A DNA stretch of 48,674 bases, from the NCBI RefSeq assembly GCF_000161455.1, contig NZ_CM000745.1, positions 14,975 to 63,648 of the forward strand, given 5' to 3'. Below, one piece after another: positions 7,417 to 15,983 of this stretch (position 1 is its first letter; each line of letters starts with the position of its first letter). The notes under the pieces were generated by a model, which saw only the letters and a list, made by a program, of their open reading frames with translations, did not search any database and was not told the DNA's origin. The DNA is from Bacillus pseudomycoides DSM 12442 (GTDB lineage: Bacteria; Bacillota; Bacilli; Bacillales; Bacillaceae_G). The translations under genes and the position numbers were made by a program.

Positions 7417-9399
7417 ATGACAGAGGAAAATAAGACCTTTTATATCACTACTCCAATTTATTATCCAAGCGGAAAGCTTCATATTGGACATGCTTATACA
7501 ACGGTAGCAGGAGATGCAATGGCACGCTACAAGCGCATGCAAGGATATGATGTTCATTATTTAACAGGTACTGATGAGCATGGACAAAAGATTCAAAAGA
7601 AAGCAGAAGAACTACAAGTTACACCACAAGCATATGTTGATAACATTGTAGCAGGAATTAAAGAATTGTGGGAGAAAATGGACATTTCTTACGATGACTT
7701 TATTCGGACAACCGAAGATCGTCATAAAGAAGTTGTTGAAAAGATTTTTAAACAACTTGTTGATCAAGGTGATATTTATCTTGATGAATATGAAGGATGG
7801 TATTCTGTACAGGATGAAACATTCTACACAGAACATCAACTTGTTGATCCGATTATGGAAGGCGATAAAGTAGTCGGAGGAAAAAGTCCAGATAGTGGCC
7901 ATGCTGTAGAACTTGTTCGCGAAGAATCTTACTTCTTTAGAATGGGTAAATATGTAGATCGACTACTACAATTTTATGAAGAAAATCCACACTTCATTCA
8001 ACCTGAATCTCGTAAAAATGAAATGATTAATAACTTCATTAAACCAGGTCTAGAAGATTTAGCAGTTTCTCGTACTTCTTTTGACTGGGGAATTCGTGTG
8101 CCAGGTAACCCCAAACACGTTATTTACGTATGGGTAGATGCATTATCTAATTACATTACAGCACTAGGATATGGAACAGATAATGAAGAGAAATATAAAA
8201 AGTATTGGCCAGCAGATGTTCACTTAGTAGGAAAAGAAATTGTTCGTTTCCATACAATTTATTGGCCGATTATTTTAATGGCACTAGATTTACCACTGCC
8301 GAAAAAGGTATTTGCTCATGGTTGGATCTTAATGAAAGACGGAAAAATGAGTAAATCAAAAGGTAATGTAGTTGATCCAGTTACGTTAATTGATCGTTAT
8401 GGATTGGATGCACTGCGTTACTATTTACTTCGTGAGGTTCCATTTGGATCAGACGGTGTATTTACGCCAGAAGGTTTTGTTGAGCGAATTAATTTTGACC
8501 TTGCAAATGACTTAGGAAACTTATTAAATCGTACAGTAGCGATGATTGATAAGTACTTTAATGGAGAAATTCCTGCTTTTAAAGAAAATGTAACTGAGTT
8601 TGATGAAACATTAGTAACGTTTGCACAGGGTACATTGAAAAAAATAGAAGAAGCAATGGAAAACATGGAGTTTTCAGTAGCATTGAGTTCTATTTGGCAA
8701 CTGGTTAGCCGTACTAATAAATATATTGATGAAACACAACCTTGGGTATTAGCGAAAGATGAGAATGATCGTGATAAGCTTGCGTCCGTAATGGCACACC
8801 TTGCAGAAATGCTTCGCCAAATGGCTATTATGCTTATGCCATTCTTGACAGCAACACCAAGTAAAATCTTTACACAACTTGGCCTTACTGATGAAGCTTA
8901 TCAATCTTGGGATAGCCTTTCTACGATTGGTTGTATTCCAGCTAGCACGAAGGTAGTCAAAGGACAACCAATTTTCCCACGTTTAGAGGTAGAAGTTGAA
9001 GTTGAATATATCAAAGAACAAATGAAAGGTTCTGCTCCTAAAGTAGAAGAGAAAAAGGAAGAGGAACCGAAGGCAGAAGAAATTACAATTGATGATTTCT
9101 TTAAAGTTGAATTGCGTGTGGCGGAAGTAATAGAAGCAGAGCCTGTAAAAAAAGCAGACAAACTGTTAAAGATTCAACTTGATTTAGGCACAGAAAAGCG
9201 ACAAGTTGTTTCTGGAATTGCTAAATTTTACACACCAGAAGAATTAAAAGGGAAAAAAGTTATTTGTGTAACAAATTTAAAACCAGTGAAATTACGTGGT
9301 GAATTATCACAAGGTATGATTTTAGCAGGCGAAGAAAACGGAGTATTGTCTTTAGCAACAATTGATCAAAATTTATCAAATGGTACAAAAATCAAGTAA
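7417..9399 (+). CDS. metS: Methionyl-tRNA synthetase
   Basis: Charges tRNA-Met for initiation and elongation. The 660 residues contain the class I HIGH motif (22-25) and KMSKS (310-314). After a charged linker (about 535-555, rich in E/K) comes a C-terminal tRNA-binding OB fold of the Trbp111/EMAP type. The zinc-knuckle region reads WYSVQDETF and KSPDSGHAVE with no cysteines, consistent with the zinc-free MetG subtype. GGGAGG (7402-7407) fixes the start at 7417 rather than the open-frame start at 7390. Monocistronic: own terminator, divergent neighbour. Confidence 0.97.
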   Translation: MTEENKTFYITTPIYYPSGKLHIGHAYTTVAGDAMARYKRMQGYDVHYLTGTDEHGQKIQKKAEELQVTPQAYVDNIVAGIKELWEKMDISYDDFIRTTEDRHKEVVEKIFKQLVDQGDIYLDEYEGWYSVQDETFYTEHQLVDPIMEGDKVVGGKSPDSGHAVELVREESYFFRMGKYVDRLLQFYEENPHFIQPESRKNEMINNFIKPGLEDLAVSRTSFDWGIRVPGNPKHVIYVWVDALSNYITALGYGTDNEEKYKKYWPADVHLVGKEIVRFHTIYWPIILMALDLPLPKKVFAHGWILMKDGKMSKSKGNVVDPVTLIDRYGLDALRYYLLREVPFGSDGVFTPEGFVERINFDLANDLGNLLNRTVAMIDKYFNGEIPAFKENVTEFDETLVTFAQGTLKKIEEAMENMEFSVALSSIWQLVSRTNKYIDETQPWVLAKDENDRDKLASVMAHLAEMLRQMAIMLMPFLTATPSKIFTQLGLTDEAYQSWDSLSTIGCIPASTKVVKGQPIFPRLEVEVEVEYIKEQMKGSAPKVEEKKEEEPKAEEITIDDFFKVELRVAEVIEAEPVKKADKLLKIQLDLGTEKRQVVSGIAKFYTPEELKGKKVICVTNLKPVKLRGELSQGMILAGEENGVLSLATIDQNLSNGTKIK

Positions 9400-9414
9400 T
9401 CTTGACAAAATAAG

Positions 9415-9453
9415 AGATGTTTCACGTGTAACATTCGTGGAGCATCTTTTTTT
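9415..9453 (+). terminator. Intrinsic terminator of metS
   Basis: AGATGTTTCACG (9415-9426) pairs with CGTGGAGCATCT (9436-9447) through Watson-Crick and G-U pairs, followed by T7. Confidence 0.8.
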
Positions 9454-9576
9454 CTTGTTAGGAATCTTTTTAAAAATTCCTTTTTTGTATTAAGATTGTA
9501 CTATTGTTATTACGTTTTTAGGGAAGAGATTTTTTACTATGATAGAATTTATTTCAAATAAAAGGAGTTATTTGTT

Positions 9577-10344
9577 ATGTTGTTTGATACACATTCACAT
9601 TTAAATGCAGAGCAATTTGAAGAAGATTTACAGGAAGTTATTGCAAGAATGAAAGAAGCTAGGGTTTCGTATACAGTTGTTGTTGGTTTTGATGAGGTAA
9701 CAATAAAAAAAGCAATTGAGCTCGCAGAAACATATGACTTTATTTATGCAGCGGTTGGTTGGCATCCCGTTGATGCCATTGATATGACAGAAGGACATTT
9801 AGTTTGGTTAGAAGAGTTAGCTGCACACCCAAAAGTAGTTGCTCTTGGTGAAATGGGGTTGGACTATCATTGGGACAAGTCTCCGAAGGAAGTACAGAAA
9901 GAAGTATTTCGTAAACAAATTCAGTTAGCAAAGAAAGTGAAATTGCCTATTATTATACATAACCGTGATGCAACGCAAGATATTGTAGATATTCTAGAAG
10001 AAGAAAATGCAGCTGAAGTAGGCGGCATTATGCATTGCTTTAGTGGCAGTGTAGAGGTGGCAAAACAATGTATTGATATGAATTTTTTAATTTCATTGGG
10101 TGGGCCAGTAACTTTCAAAAATGCAAAGAAACCGAAAGAAGTTGCAATGGAAATTCCAATGGAAAAGCTGCTAATAGAAACAGATTGTCCATACTTAACG
10201 CCACATCCATTTCGTGGTAAACGAAATGAGCCAAGTTATGTGAAACTTGTTGCAGAAGAAATTGCTAACTTAAAAGGTATTTCATACGAAGAGGTCGCAA
10301 AGGTAACTACAGAAAATGCAAAAGCTTTATTTGGTGTTGAATAA
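9577..10344 (+). CDS. tatD: TatD family metal-dependent DNase
   Basis: A 255-residue TIM-barrel metallohydrolase. The metal ligands are visible in DTHSHL (H6, H8), GEMGLDYHW (Glu), a mid-protein histidine pair (IIIHNRDA, MHCFSGS) and ETDCPYLTP (Asp). Characterised relatives are 3'-5' exonucleases linked to DNA repair and to apoptosis-like DNA breakdown. AAAGGAG precedes the ATG. B. subtilis has yabE next; here a terminator and a structured non-coding stretch follow instead. Confidence 0.94.
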   Translation: MLFDTHSHLNAEQFEEDLQEVIARMKEARVSYTVVVGFDEVTIKKAIELAETYDFIYAAVGWHPVDAIDMTEGHLVWLEELAAHPKVVALGEMGLDYHWDKSPKEVQKEVFRKQIQLAKKVKLPIIIHNRDATQDIVDILEEENAAEVGGIMHCFSGSVEVAKQCIDMNFLISLGGPVTFKNAKKPKEVAMEIPMEKLLIETDCPYLTPHPFRGKRNEPSYVKLVAEEIANLKGISYEEVAKVTTENAKALFGVE

Positions 10345-10345
10345 G

Positions 10346-10372
10346 AAAGAATGGTGAATTCCATTCTTTTTC
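10346..10372 (+). terminator. Intrinsic terminator of tatD
   Basis: AAAGAATGG (10346-10354) and CCATTCTTT (10361-10369) around TGAATT, then a T-rich tail. Confidence 0.85.
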
Positions 10373-10380
10373 TTTTACCC

Positions 10381-10432
10381 TGCCACTATTGTTACCTCCC
10401 AATGAAGAGACGCCAACAATACCCAGAAGGCA
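10381..10432. repeat. Structured, relatively GC-rich segment between tatD and rnmV
   Basis: TGCC (10381) with GGCA (10429-10432), and TATTGTT (10387-10393) with AACAATA (10415-10421), form a nested stem. The block is visibly richer in G+C than its surroundings and has no plausible reading frame. It may be a repeat remnant or part of a small RNA; I do not recognise it. Confidence 0.4.
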
Positions 10433-10511
10433 ATACAAGCTAGCTAACTAACGGATATATTTGTAGGGAAGAAAACAAGTGAGGTTAAAGTGTTACAATA
10501 AGAAGAGTAGG

Positions 10512-10538
10512 CAGAGGATTTTTTCTCCTCTGTTTTTT
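10512..10538 (+). terminator. Orphan intrinsic terminator upstream of rnmV
   Basis: CAGAGGA (10512-10518) pairs with TCCTCTG (10526-10532), followed by T6. The tatD terminator already lies 160 bases upstream, so this second terminator ends some other short transcript, or is a leader attenuator. Confidence 0.75.
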
Positions 10539-10624
10539 AAATTGTATCAGTGGGAAAATAATAATGGAAAAGTATTCGTTTTTTTGTTTTACTAAGTAGA
10601 GACGAAATCAGTGTGGAGGCAGTC

Positions 10625-11182
10625 ATGAAAATTAAAGAGATTATCGTTGTAGAAGGTAAAGATGATACAGTTGCAATTAAGCGTGCTGTTGATGCAGATA
10701 CAATTGAAACGAACGGTTCAGCAATCGGTGAACATGTCATTGAGCAAGTAAAATTGGCACAGCAAAAGCGAGGCGTTATTATTTTGACGGATCCTGATTA
10801 CCCGGGAGAGCGTATTCGGAAAATTATTTCTGAGAAGGTTCCGGGTTGTAAGCATGCTTTCTTACCGAAAGAAGAGGCACTTGCCAAGAGAAAAAAAGGA
10901 GTCGGAATTGAACATGCTTCCAATGAATCCATTCGCCGTGCTTTAGAAAATGTTCACGAAGAAATGGAAGCCTATACGAGCGAAATTAGTTGGAGTGACT
11001 TAGTAGATGCTGGACTAGTAGGCGGAGAACAGGCAAAAAGTCGTAGAGAAAAAATGGGTAAACTATTAAAGATTGGTTATACAAATGCGAAGCAGCTACA
11101 TAAACGTTTACAAATGTTTCAAGTTTCAAAAGAAGCATTTGCGGAAGCATATAAACAAGTATTACAGGAGGAAAAGAAATGA
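10625..11182 (+). CDS. rnmV: Ribonuclease M5
   Basis: The Toprim-domain endonuclease that makes the final cuts in 5S rRNA maturation. It has 185 residues, with the Toprim glutamate in VVEGKDD near the N-terminus and the DxD acidic pair in TDPDYPGERI. GTGGAGG (10613-10619) is the ribosome binding site for the ATG at 10625; the GTG at 10613 is part of that site, not a start. The stop overlaps the rsmA ATG (ATGA), tying 5S processing to 16S dimethylation in one operon, as in B. subtilis. Confidence 0.95.
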   Translation: MKIKEIIVVEGKDDTVAIKRAVDADTIETNGSAIGEHVIEQVKLAQQKRGVIILTDPDYPGERIRKIISEKVPGCKHAFLPKEEALAKRKKGVGIEHASNESIRRALENVHEEMEAYTSEISWSDLVDAGLVGGEQAKSRREKMGKLLKIGYTNAKQLHKRLQMFQVSKEAFAEAYKQVLQEEKK

Positions 11183-12060
11183 AGGATATCGCAACACCGA
11201 ATCGTACGAAAGATATTGTTGAAAAGTACGGGTTTTCATTCAAAAAGAGTTTAGGTCAAAATTTCTTAATTGATACAAACGTATTAAATCGTATTGTGGA
11301 TTATGCAGAAATCGGCCCAGAGAGCGGAGCAATTGAAATTGGTCCTGGTATTGGAGCGTTAACGGAGCAGTTAGCAAAACGTGCTAAGAAAGTAGTCGCT
11401 TTCGAAATCGATCAACGACTATTACCAATTCTAGATGAAACATTAGCTCCTTACAGCAACGTAACTGTAATTAATAAAGATATTTTAAAAGCAGATGTAC
11501 ATGAAGTATTCGGAGAGCAGTTCGAAAAAGGGCAAGACGTAATGGTAGTAGCAAATTTACCATACTACGTTACAACACCAATTTTGTTTAAATTGCTAGA
11601 AGAACAATTACCAGTTCGTGGGTTTGTTGTTATGATGCAAAAAGAAGTGGGAGATCGCTTAGCGGCTAAACCAGGAACGAAAGACTACGGTTCTCTATCT
11701 ATTGCAATTCAATATTATACGGAGGTAGAAACAGTTATGACTGTTCCGCGCACCGTATTTGTCCCACAACCAAATGTAGATTCCGCAGTTATTCGTCTTT
11801 TAAAACGTCCAAAACCAATTGTTGAAGTGAAAGATGAGAAGTTTTTCTTCGAAGTAGTACGAGCAAGCTTTGCACAACGTCGTAAAACGTTGATGAATAA
11901 CTTATCAAATAATCTAAATGGTTTCCCGAAAGATAAAGAGTTATTAGATCGTATTTTAACGGAAGTAGGCATTGATCCAAAGCGAAGAGGCGAAACATTA
12001 TCAATCGAAGAATTTGCAGCACTGAGTAATGCATTAGTCTCTCATAAAGTGAAACTTTAA
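11179..12060 (+). CDS. rsmA: 16S rRNA dimethyladenosine transferase RsmA (KsgA)
   Basis: Dimethylates A1518 and A1519 in 16S helix 45 late in small-subunit assembly; loss gives kasugamycin resistance. The 293-residue enzyme shows SLGQNFL near the N-terminus, SAM motif I EIGPGIGALT, and the catalytic NLPYYVTTP. AGGAGGAAAAG precedes the ATG, which overlaps the rnmV stop. The stop codon lies inside a terminal inverted repeat of the adjoining intergenic element, so the very end of this protein may have been shaped by that insertion. Confidence 0.96.
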   Translation: MKDIATPNRTKDIVEKYGFSFKKSLGQNFLIDTNVLNRIVDYAEIGPESGAIEIGPGIGALTEQLAKRAKKVVAFEIDQRLLPILDETLAPYSNVTVINKDILKADVHEVFGEQFEKGQDVMVVANLPYYVTTPILFKLLEEQLPVRGFVVMMQKEVGDRLAAKPGTKDYGSLSIAIQYYTEVETVMTVPRTVFVPQPNVDSAVIRLLKRPKPIVEVKDEKFFFEVVRASFAQRRKTLMNNLSNNLNGFPKDKELLDRILTEVGIDPKRRGETLSIEEFAALSNALVSHKVKL

Positions 12061-12182
12061 TCCCCCACTGATTATTAGTTGAACCAATCGGGCTTTTATG
12101 GGCAGTTAATCCCCCACCTAACTTCTTTACTTTCGCTGAATTTTGAGGTGGGGATCTTACTGGTCGCAAATAGCGGGATAAA
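12056..12182. repeat. Intergenic repeat-like element with terminal inverted repeats
   Basis: TTTAATCCC (12056-12064) and GGGATAAA (12175-12182) face each other at the ends. Inside, ATCCCCCACCT (12109-12119) and AGGTGGGGAT (12146-12155) form a strong hairpin, extended by CAGT/ACTG. There is no coding capacity. From memory the sequence resembles a dispersed intergenic repeat common in B. cereus-group genomes; a copy-number search would settle that. Confidence 0.6.
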
Positions 12183-12186
12183 CAAT

Positions 12187-12218
12187 AAAAGGACAGCTCA
12201 ATTCGAGCTGTCCTTTTT
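12187..12218 (+). terminator. Intrinsic terminator of the rnmV-rsmA operon
   Basis: AAAAGGACAGCTC and GAGCTGTCCTTTT pair perfectly around a short loop, then T. It is placed beyond the repeat element rather than right after rsmA. Confidence 0.9.
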
Positions 12219-12220
12219 GT

Positions 12221-12249
12221 CACCCTTTTCACTCTAAATTCATACGTTA
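12221..12249 (+). promoter_or_regulatory. Sigma-K promoter of yabG
   Basis: CACC (12221-12224) as the -35, a 16-base spacer, then CATACGTTA (12241-12249), a perfect match to the sigma-K -10 consensus CATANNNTA. YabG is sigma-K-dependent in B. subtilis. Confidence 0.65.
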
Positions 12250-12299
12250 AAAACAGAACATGGTTAGTGAGATGGCCTAATGAATTTGGAGGTAGGATA

Positions 12300-13163
12300 A
12301 TGGCTGTACATGTTGGAGATTTAGTGGAACGACAGTCTTATAACCGAGACATTCTTTTTCGCATTACAGAAATAAAAGGTGAAATTGCAATATTATTTGG
12401 AGAAGAAGTCAGACTTGTGGCAGATGCACCGCTTGAAGATTTAATTAGCATTGATCAGAGAGAGTATAAGAAAAGGGAAAAGCGTGAGAAGGAAACGATG
12501 GAGCGAACATATCGCCTGTTTCAACAAGACTATGTTTTGATGAAGCAACGTCACGAGCATAATTCTACAGGAGGATATACGAGTGAAGTCAATTATTTTC
12601 AAATGCCAGGTAGGGTTTTGCATATAGATGGAGACCCATTATATTTACGGAAATGTTTAGATTTATATACAAAGATAGGTGTTCCAGTTCAAGGGGTACA
12701 TTGTAAAGAAACAGAAATGCATGAAAAGGTAGTTGATTTAATCGATCATTTTCGTCCAGACATTTTGGTCATTACAGGTCATGATGCATATACAAAATCT
12801 AAAGGAGTTATGGGAGACTTAGCAGCTTATCGTCATTCTCGGCACTTTGTACAGGCCGTTCGGGAAGTGCGAAAAAAATACCCTTCTTTAGATCAACTTG
12901 TTATTTTTGCAGGGGCATGTCAGTCCCATTTTGAAGCATTAATTCGAGCTGGTGCTAATTTTGCTAGTTCACCATCGCGTATTAATATTCATGCATTGGA
13001 TCCAGTATATGTAGTGGGGAAGATTAGTTTTACTTCATTTATGGAACGCGTAAATGTATGGGATGTTGTTCGAAATACTATTACTGGGCAAAAAGGCCTT
13101 GGTGGTATTGAGACCCGAGGACTTTTACGAACAGGATTACCTTTTCAATATTATGAAGAGTAA
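12300..13163 (+). CDS. yabG: Sporulation-specific protease YabG
   Basis: A mother-cell cysteine protease that trims coat proteins such as SafA and SpoIVA-associated components late in sporulation. The 287 residues begin with MAVHVGDLVERQSY. A central ITGHDAY stretch and a downstream FAGACQSHFEAL containing a conserved Cys-Gln-Ser-His are the likely catalytic region; that assignment is by family recall. TTGGAGG (12287-12293) supports the ATG at 12300 over the open-frame start at 12267. The sigma-K promoter immediately upstream agrees with late expression. Confidence 0.93.
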   Translation: MAVHVGDLVERQSYNRDILFRITEIKGEIAILFGEEVRLVADAPLEDLISIDQREYKKREKREKETMERTYRLFQQDYVLMKQRHEHNSTGGYTSEVNYFQMPGRVLHIDGDPLYLRKCLDLYTKIGVPVQGVHCKETEMHEKVVDLIDHFRPDILVITGHDAYTKSKGVMGDLAAYRHSRHFVQAVREVRKKYPSLDQLVIFAGACQSHFEALIRAGANFASSPSRINIHALDPVYVVGKISFTSFMERVNVWDVVRNTITGQKGLGGIETRGLLRTGLPFQYYEE

Positions 13164-13164
13164 G

Positions 13165-13189
13165 CAAGGTATATATGTACCTTGTTTTT
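13165..13189 (+). terminator. Intrinsic terminator of yabG
   Basis: CAAGGTA (13165-13171) and TACCTTG (13178-13184), then T5. The following 250 bases to veg hold only AT-rich leader with TACAAT boxes (13285, 13299) lacking clear -35 partners. Confidence 0.85.
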
Positions 13190-13440
13190 CTTATGGGAAA
13201 AGTATCAGTTTGTTTGGTGAAAGATGTACCATAAACAAGGATTTGTAGGTGCTTGGATAAAAAAAGGTAAGAACGTACAGACTATACAATAATACTTTTA
13301 CAATATAGTAATTCTTCTATCTATTCGAACGCATTAGGTTCTTGCGAAGATATTGCTTGTTATGTATAGGCAATGATTGGGATAGATATATCATGTATTT
13401 ATGTATTCACTCTAAATTACAGCGAGGTGTAGCAAAGTAT

Positions 13441-13704
13441 ATGTCAAAACGTTTAGATGAAATTAAAAGTGAATTAGATCATCATCTTGGGAAGCGCCTT
13501 ATGTTAAAGGCGAATAGTGGAAGAAGAAAAACAGTGGAACAATCAGGCGTACTAGCAGAAACTTATCGTTCTGTTTTTGTTGTACAGTTAGATCAACAAG
13601 AAGATACATTGCAGCGTGTTTCCTATAGCTATGCAGATGTTTTAACAGAAACGGTAGAATTAACGTTTTATGATGATCCTCAGAACGAGGTTATTTTAGG
13701 GTAA
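13441..13704 (+). CDS. veg: Veg protein
   Basis: A small, highly expressed Bacillus protein. In B. subtilis it has been linked to biofilm formation through SinR and to spore outgrowth, but its biochemical activity is unclear. The 87 residues start with MSKRLDEIKSELDHHLGKR and end in an acidic YDD segment, matching Veg throughout. GCGAGGTG lies about 10 bases before the ATG at 13441; the longer open frame from 13342 lacks a binding site. Position between yabG and sspF is as in B. subtilis. Confidence 0.93.
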   Translation: MSKRLDEIKSELDHHLGKRLMLKANSGRRKTVEQSGVLAETYRSVFVVQLDQQEDTLQRVSYSYADVLTETVELTFYDDPQNEVILG

Positions 13705-13732
13705 TCGTCTAATTTGTTACATATATTCCCAT

Positions 13733-13761
13733 AAATAAAAAAGACATTTTTTTGCATACTA
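13733..13761 (+). promoter_or_regulatory. Forespore sigma-G promoter of sspF
   Basis: AAATA (13733-13737) as a near-match to the -35, a 17-base spacer, and a perfect gCATACTA -10 (13755-13761). Spacing and match suit sigma-G. Confidence 0.6.
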
Positions 13762-13794
13762 ATTATACCGTAGCAAAATAAGGAGGGACCTGCA

Positions 13795-13974
13795 TTGAGT
13801 AGACGAAGAGGAGTCATGTCAAATCAGTTTAAAGAAGAGCTTGCAAAAGAGCTTGGATTTTATGATGTTGTTCAGAAAGAAGGATGGGGCGGAATTCGTG
13901 CGAAAGATGCTGGTAATATGGTGAAACGTGCTATTGAAATTGCACAGCAGCAATTAATGAAACAAAACCAGTAG
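13795..13974 (+). CDS. sspF: Small acid-soluble spore protein SspF (alpha/beta type)
   Basis: A 59-residue protein too short for usual ORF lists. It carries the alpha/beta-SASP signatures: FKEELAKELGFYDVV, which includes the germination-protease cleavage region, and WGGIRAKDAGNMVKRAIE. Such proteins coat spore DNA, switch it toward the A form and protect it from UV and heat. The start is TTG at 13795 with AGGAGGG (13781-13787) seven bases upstream; the internal ATG at residue 8 would lack a binding site. A sigma-G promoter and a strong terminator make it a single-gene unit. Confidence 0.93.
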   Translation: MSRRRGVMSNQFKEELAKELGFYDVVQKEGWGGIRAKDAGNMVKRAIEIAQQQLMKQNQ

Positions 13975-14000
13975 TTGCAAAATAACTTCTATGCTACGGT

Positions 14001-14027
14001 AGCCGAGGAGAAATTCCTCGGCTTTTT
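14001..14027 (+). terminator. Intrinsic terminator of sspF
   Basis: AGCCGAGGA (14001-14009) and TCCTCGGCT (14015-14023) around GAAAT, then T5. Confidence 0.93.
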
Positions 14028-14170
14028 GCACGCCAAAAGGTATCATCATTTTGCATAAGTAGTTTCATTCTGAATGCTTTTCGTTATAATTAGGGAAGTG
14101 TCATCGTCTTACTATAAATTTATGGTAAAATAAACGATAAAAGATTGAGTACATAGAGTGGGTGAATAGA

Positions 14171-15040
14171 TTGAAGCTACTAGTGAAAGCACCAGCAAAG
14201 ATTAATCTGTCGTTAGATGTACTAGGGAAAAGACAAGACGGTTATCATGAAGTGAAAATGATTATGACAACAATCGATTTAGCAGATCGTTTAGAGTTAA
14301 CGGAGTTATCAGAAGACCGTATTGAAATTGTATCCCATAATCGGTATGTCCCAGACGACCAGCGTAATTTAGCTTATCAAGCAGCGAAATTATTAAAAGA
14401 GAAATTTAAGGTAAAACAAGGTGTATCTATTGCTATTGAAAAAACAATTCCAGTAGCAGCAGGATTAGCAGGTGGAAGCAGTGATGCGGCTGCTACATTA
14501 CGTGGTCTTAATAAGCTATGGAATTTAGGTCTTACAATAGGTGAATTAGCGGAACTTGGAGCAGAAATTGGGTCTGACGTATCCTTTTGTGTATATGGCG
14601 GAACAGCGATTGCGACAGGAAGAGGAGAAAAGGTTGAGCATATAAAGACACCTCCTTCTTGTTGGGTTATTTTAGCGAAGCCTCATATCGGTGTATCTAC
14701 TGCTGACGTATATGGAAATTTACAATTAAATCGTGTTACACATCCAGACGTAGATAAAATGGTTGAAGTTATCAATCAAGGTGACTATAAAGGAATATGC
14801 AATGCAGTTGGAAATGTATTAGAAGATGTGACATTTGCGATGCATCCTGAAGTTGCACGTATTAAAGCACAGATGAAGCGCTTTGGCGCAGATGCAGTTT
14901 TAATGAGTGGCAGTGGTCCAACTGTGTTTGGGCTTGTGCATCATGATTCGCGTATGCACCGTATTTATAACGGTTTAAAAGGATTTTGTGAACAAGTATA
15001 CGCAGTCCGTCTATTAGGAGAGCGAGAAACGCTTGAATAA
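14171..15040 (+). CDS. ispE: 4-diphosphocytidyl-2-C-methyl-D-erythritol kinase
   Basis: A GHMP kinase that phosphorylates CDP-methylerythritol in the MEP route to isoprenoids. It has 289 residues, with the ATP loop PVAAGLAGGSSDAA (94-107), the N-terminal KAPAKINLSLDV substrate segment and C-terminal LMSGSGPTVFG. The open frame begins at a GTG at 14162, but AGTGGGTG (14156 onward) overlaps that codon and is properly spaced for the TTG at 14171. TATAAT at 14095-14100 may be a -10 box. purR begins 54 bases downstream. Confidence 0.94.
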   Translation: MKLLVKAPAKINLSLDVLGKRQDGYHEVKMIMTTIDLADRLELTELSEDRIEIVSHNRYVPDDQRNLAYQAAKLLKEKFKVKQGVSIAIEKTIPVAAGLAGGSSDAAATLRGLNKLWNLGLTIGELAELGAEIGSDVSFCVYGGTAIATGRGEKVEHIKTPPSCWVILAKPHIGVSTADVYGNLQLNRVTHPDVDKMVEVINQGDYKGICNAVGNVLEDVTFAMHPEVARIKAQMKRFGADAVLMSGSGPTVFGLVHHDSRMHRIYNGLKGFCEQVYAVRLLGERETLE

Positions 15041-15094
15041 AGACGTATAATAAGTTATGATTTGTTTAGAATATTCGTGATTTGGGGTGAGAAT

Positions 15095-15943
15095 GTGAAA
15101 ATTAGACGGAGTACAAGACTAGTTGATATGACTTACTATTTATTGCAAAATCCTCGTCAGTTAGTTTCTCTCACTTTTTTTGCTGAACGGTATCAATCAG
15201 CTAAGTCTTCCATTAGTGAAGATTTAGTTATTATTAAGCAAACGTTTGAACAACACGGGGTCGGCACATTGCAAACGATACCAGGGGCAGCAGGAGGAGT
15301 GAAATATATTCCATATATAAGTGAAGAGGAAGCAAATCTGATCATTAATGAGCTTTGTGGCTTATTTGAGAATCCAGATCGTATTCTTCCAGGTGGATAC
15401 TTATATATGACGGATCTTTTGAGTAATCCACGCTATATCAACGGGGCAGGTCGCCTATTTGCTTCTGTATTTGCGAGGCAGCCGATTGATGCGGTTATGA
15501 CGGTAGCAACAAAAGGAATTCCGCTTGCATATGCGGTAGCGAATTATTTAGATGTACCTGTGGTAATTGCAAGAAAAGATAATAAGGTAACAGAAGGACC
15601 AACAGTTAGTATTAACTATGTATCAGGTTCATCTAAGCGTATTCAAACAATGACTTTAGCAAAACGTAGTCTTCCGGAAGGTGCCAATGTTTTAATCGTT
15701 GATGATTTTATGAAGGCTGGAGGAACAATTCAAGGCATGATTAGCATGCTAGAAGAGTTTAATGCTAATGTTGTTGGAATCGGCGTATTAGTAGAATCGA
15801 CAGATATTGAAGAAAGACTTATTAATAACTTTGTTTCTTTAATCCGCTTATCAGAAGTAGATATTAAAGAGAAAACAATTCAAGTGGAAAAAGGGGATTA
15901 TTCACTTGTGCCATTTGACGAAGGGCTTGTAGAAGCTGAATAA
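15095..15943 (+). CDS. purR: Purine operon repressor PurR
   Basis: Represses purine synthesis genes and releases DNA when PRPP is high. The 282 residues comprise an N-terminal winged helix (MKIRRSTRLVDMTYYLL onward) fused to a type I phosphoribosyltransferase domain whose PRPP loop reads LIVDDFMKAGGT (200-211). TGGGGTGAG (15082-15090) supports the GTG at 15095 rather than the open-frame start at 15062. This is the Bacillus PurR, unrelated to the LacI-type enteric one. A terminator follows, so ridA-spoVG are not simply read through. Confidence 0.95.
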   Translation: MKIRRSTRLVDMTYYLLQNPRQLVSLTFFAERYQSAKSSISEDLVIIKQTFEQHGVGTLQTIPGAAGGVKYIPYISEEEANLIINELCGLFENPDRILPGGYLYMTDLLSNPRYINGAGRLFASVFARQPIDAVMTVATKGIPLAYAVANYLDVPVVIARKDNKVTEGPTVSINYVSGSSKRIQTMTLAKRSLPEGANVLIVDDFMKAGGTIQGMISMLEEFNANVVGIGVLVESTDIEERLINNFVSLIRLSEVDIKEKTIQVEKGDYSLVPFDEGLVEAE

Positions 15944-15973
15944 AAAGGTAAAGCAGAAGCTTTATCTTTTTTT
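15942..15973 (+). terminator. Intrinsic terminator of purR
   Basis: AAGGTAAAGC and GCTTTATCTT pair around AGAA (15955-15958), then T7. Confidence 0.85.
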
Positions 15974-15983
15974 GTAAATGAAA

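Noticed and set aside
7417..9399. Missing zinc-knuckle cysteines in MetRS as a defect
   Set aside because: A zinc-free MetRS subtype is known, and HIGH, KMSKS and the tRNA-binding domain are intact.
11789..12232. A 147-codon minus-strand frame through rsmA and the repeat element
   Set aside because: No homology recognised, no start signal, and it crosses a terminator; it is a by-product of the repeat and rsmA codons.
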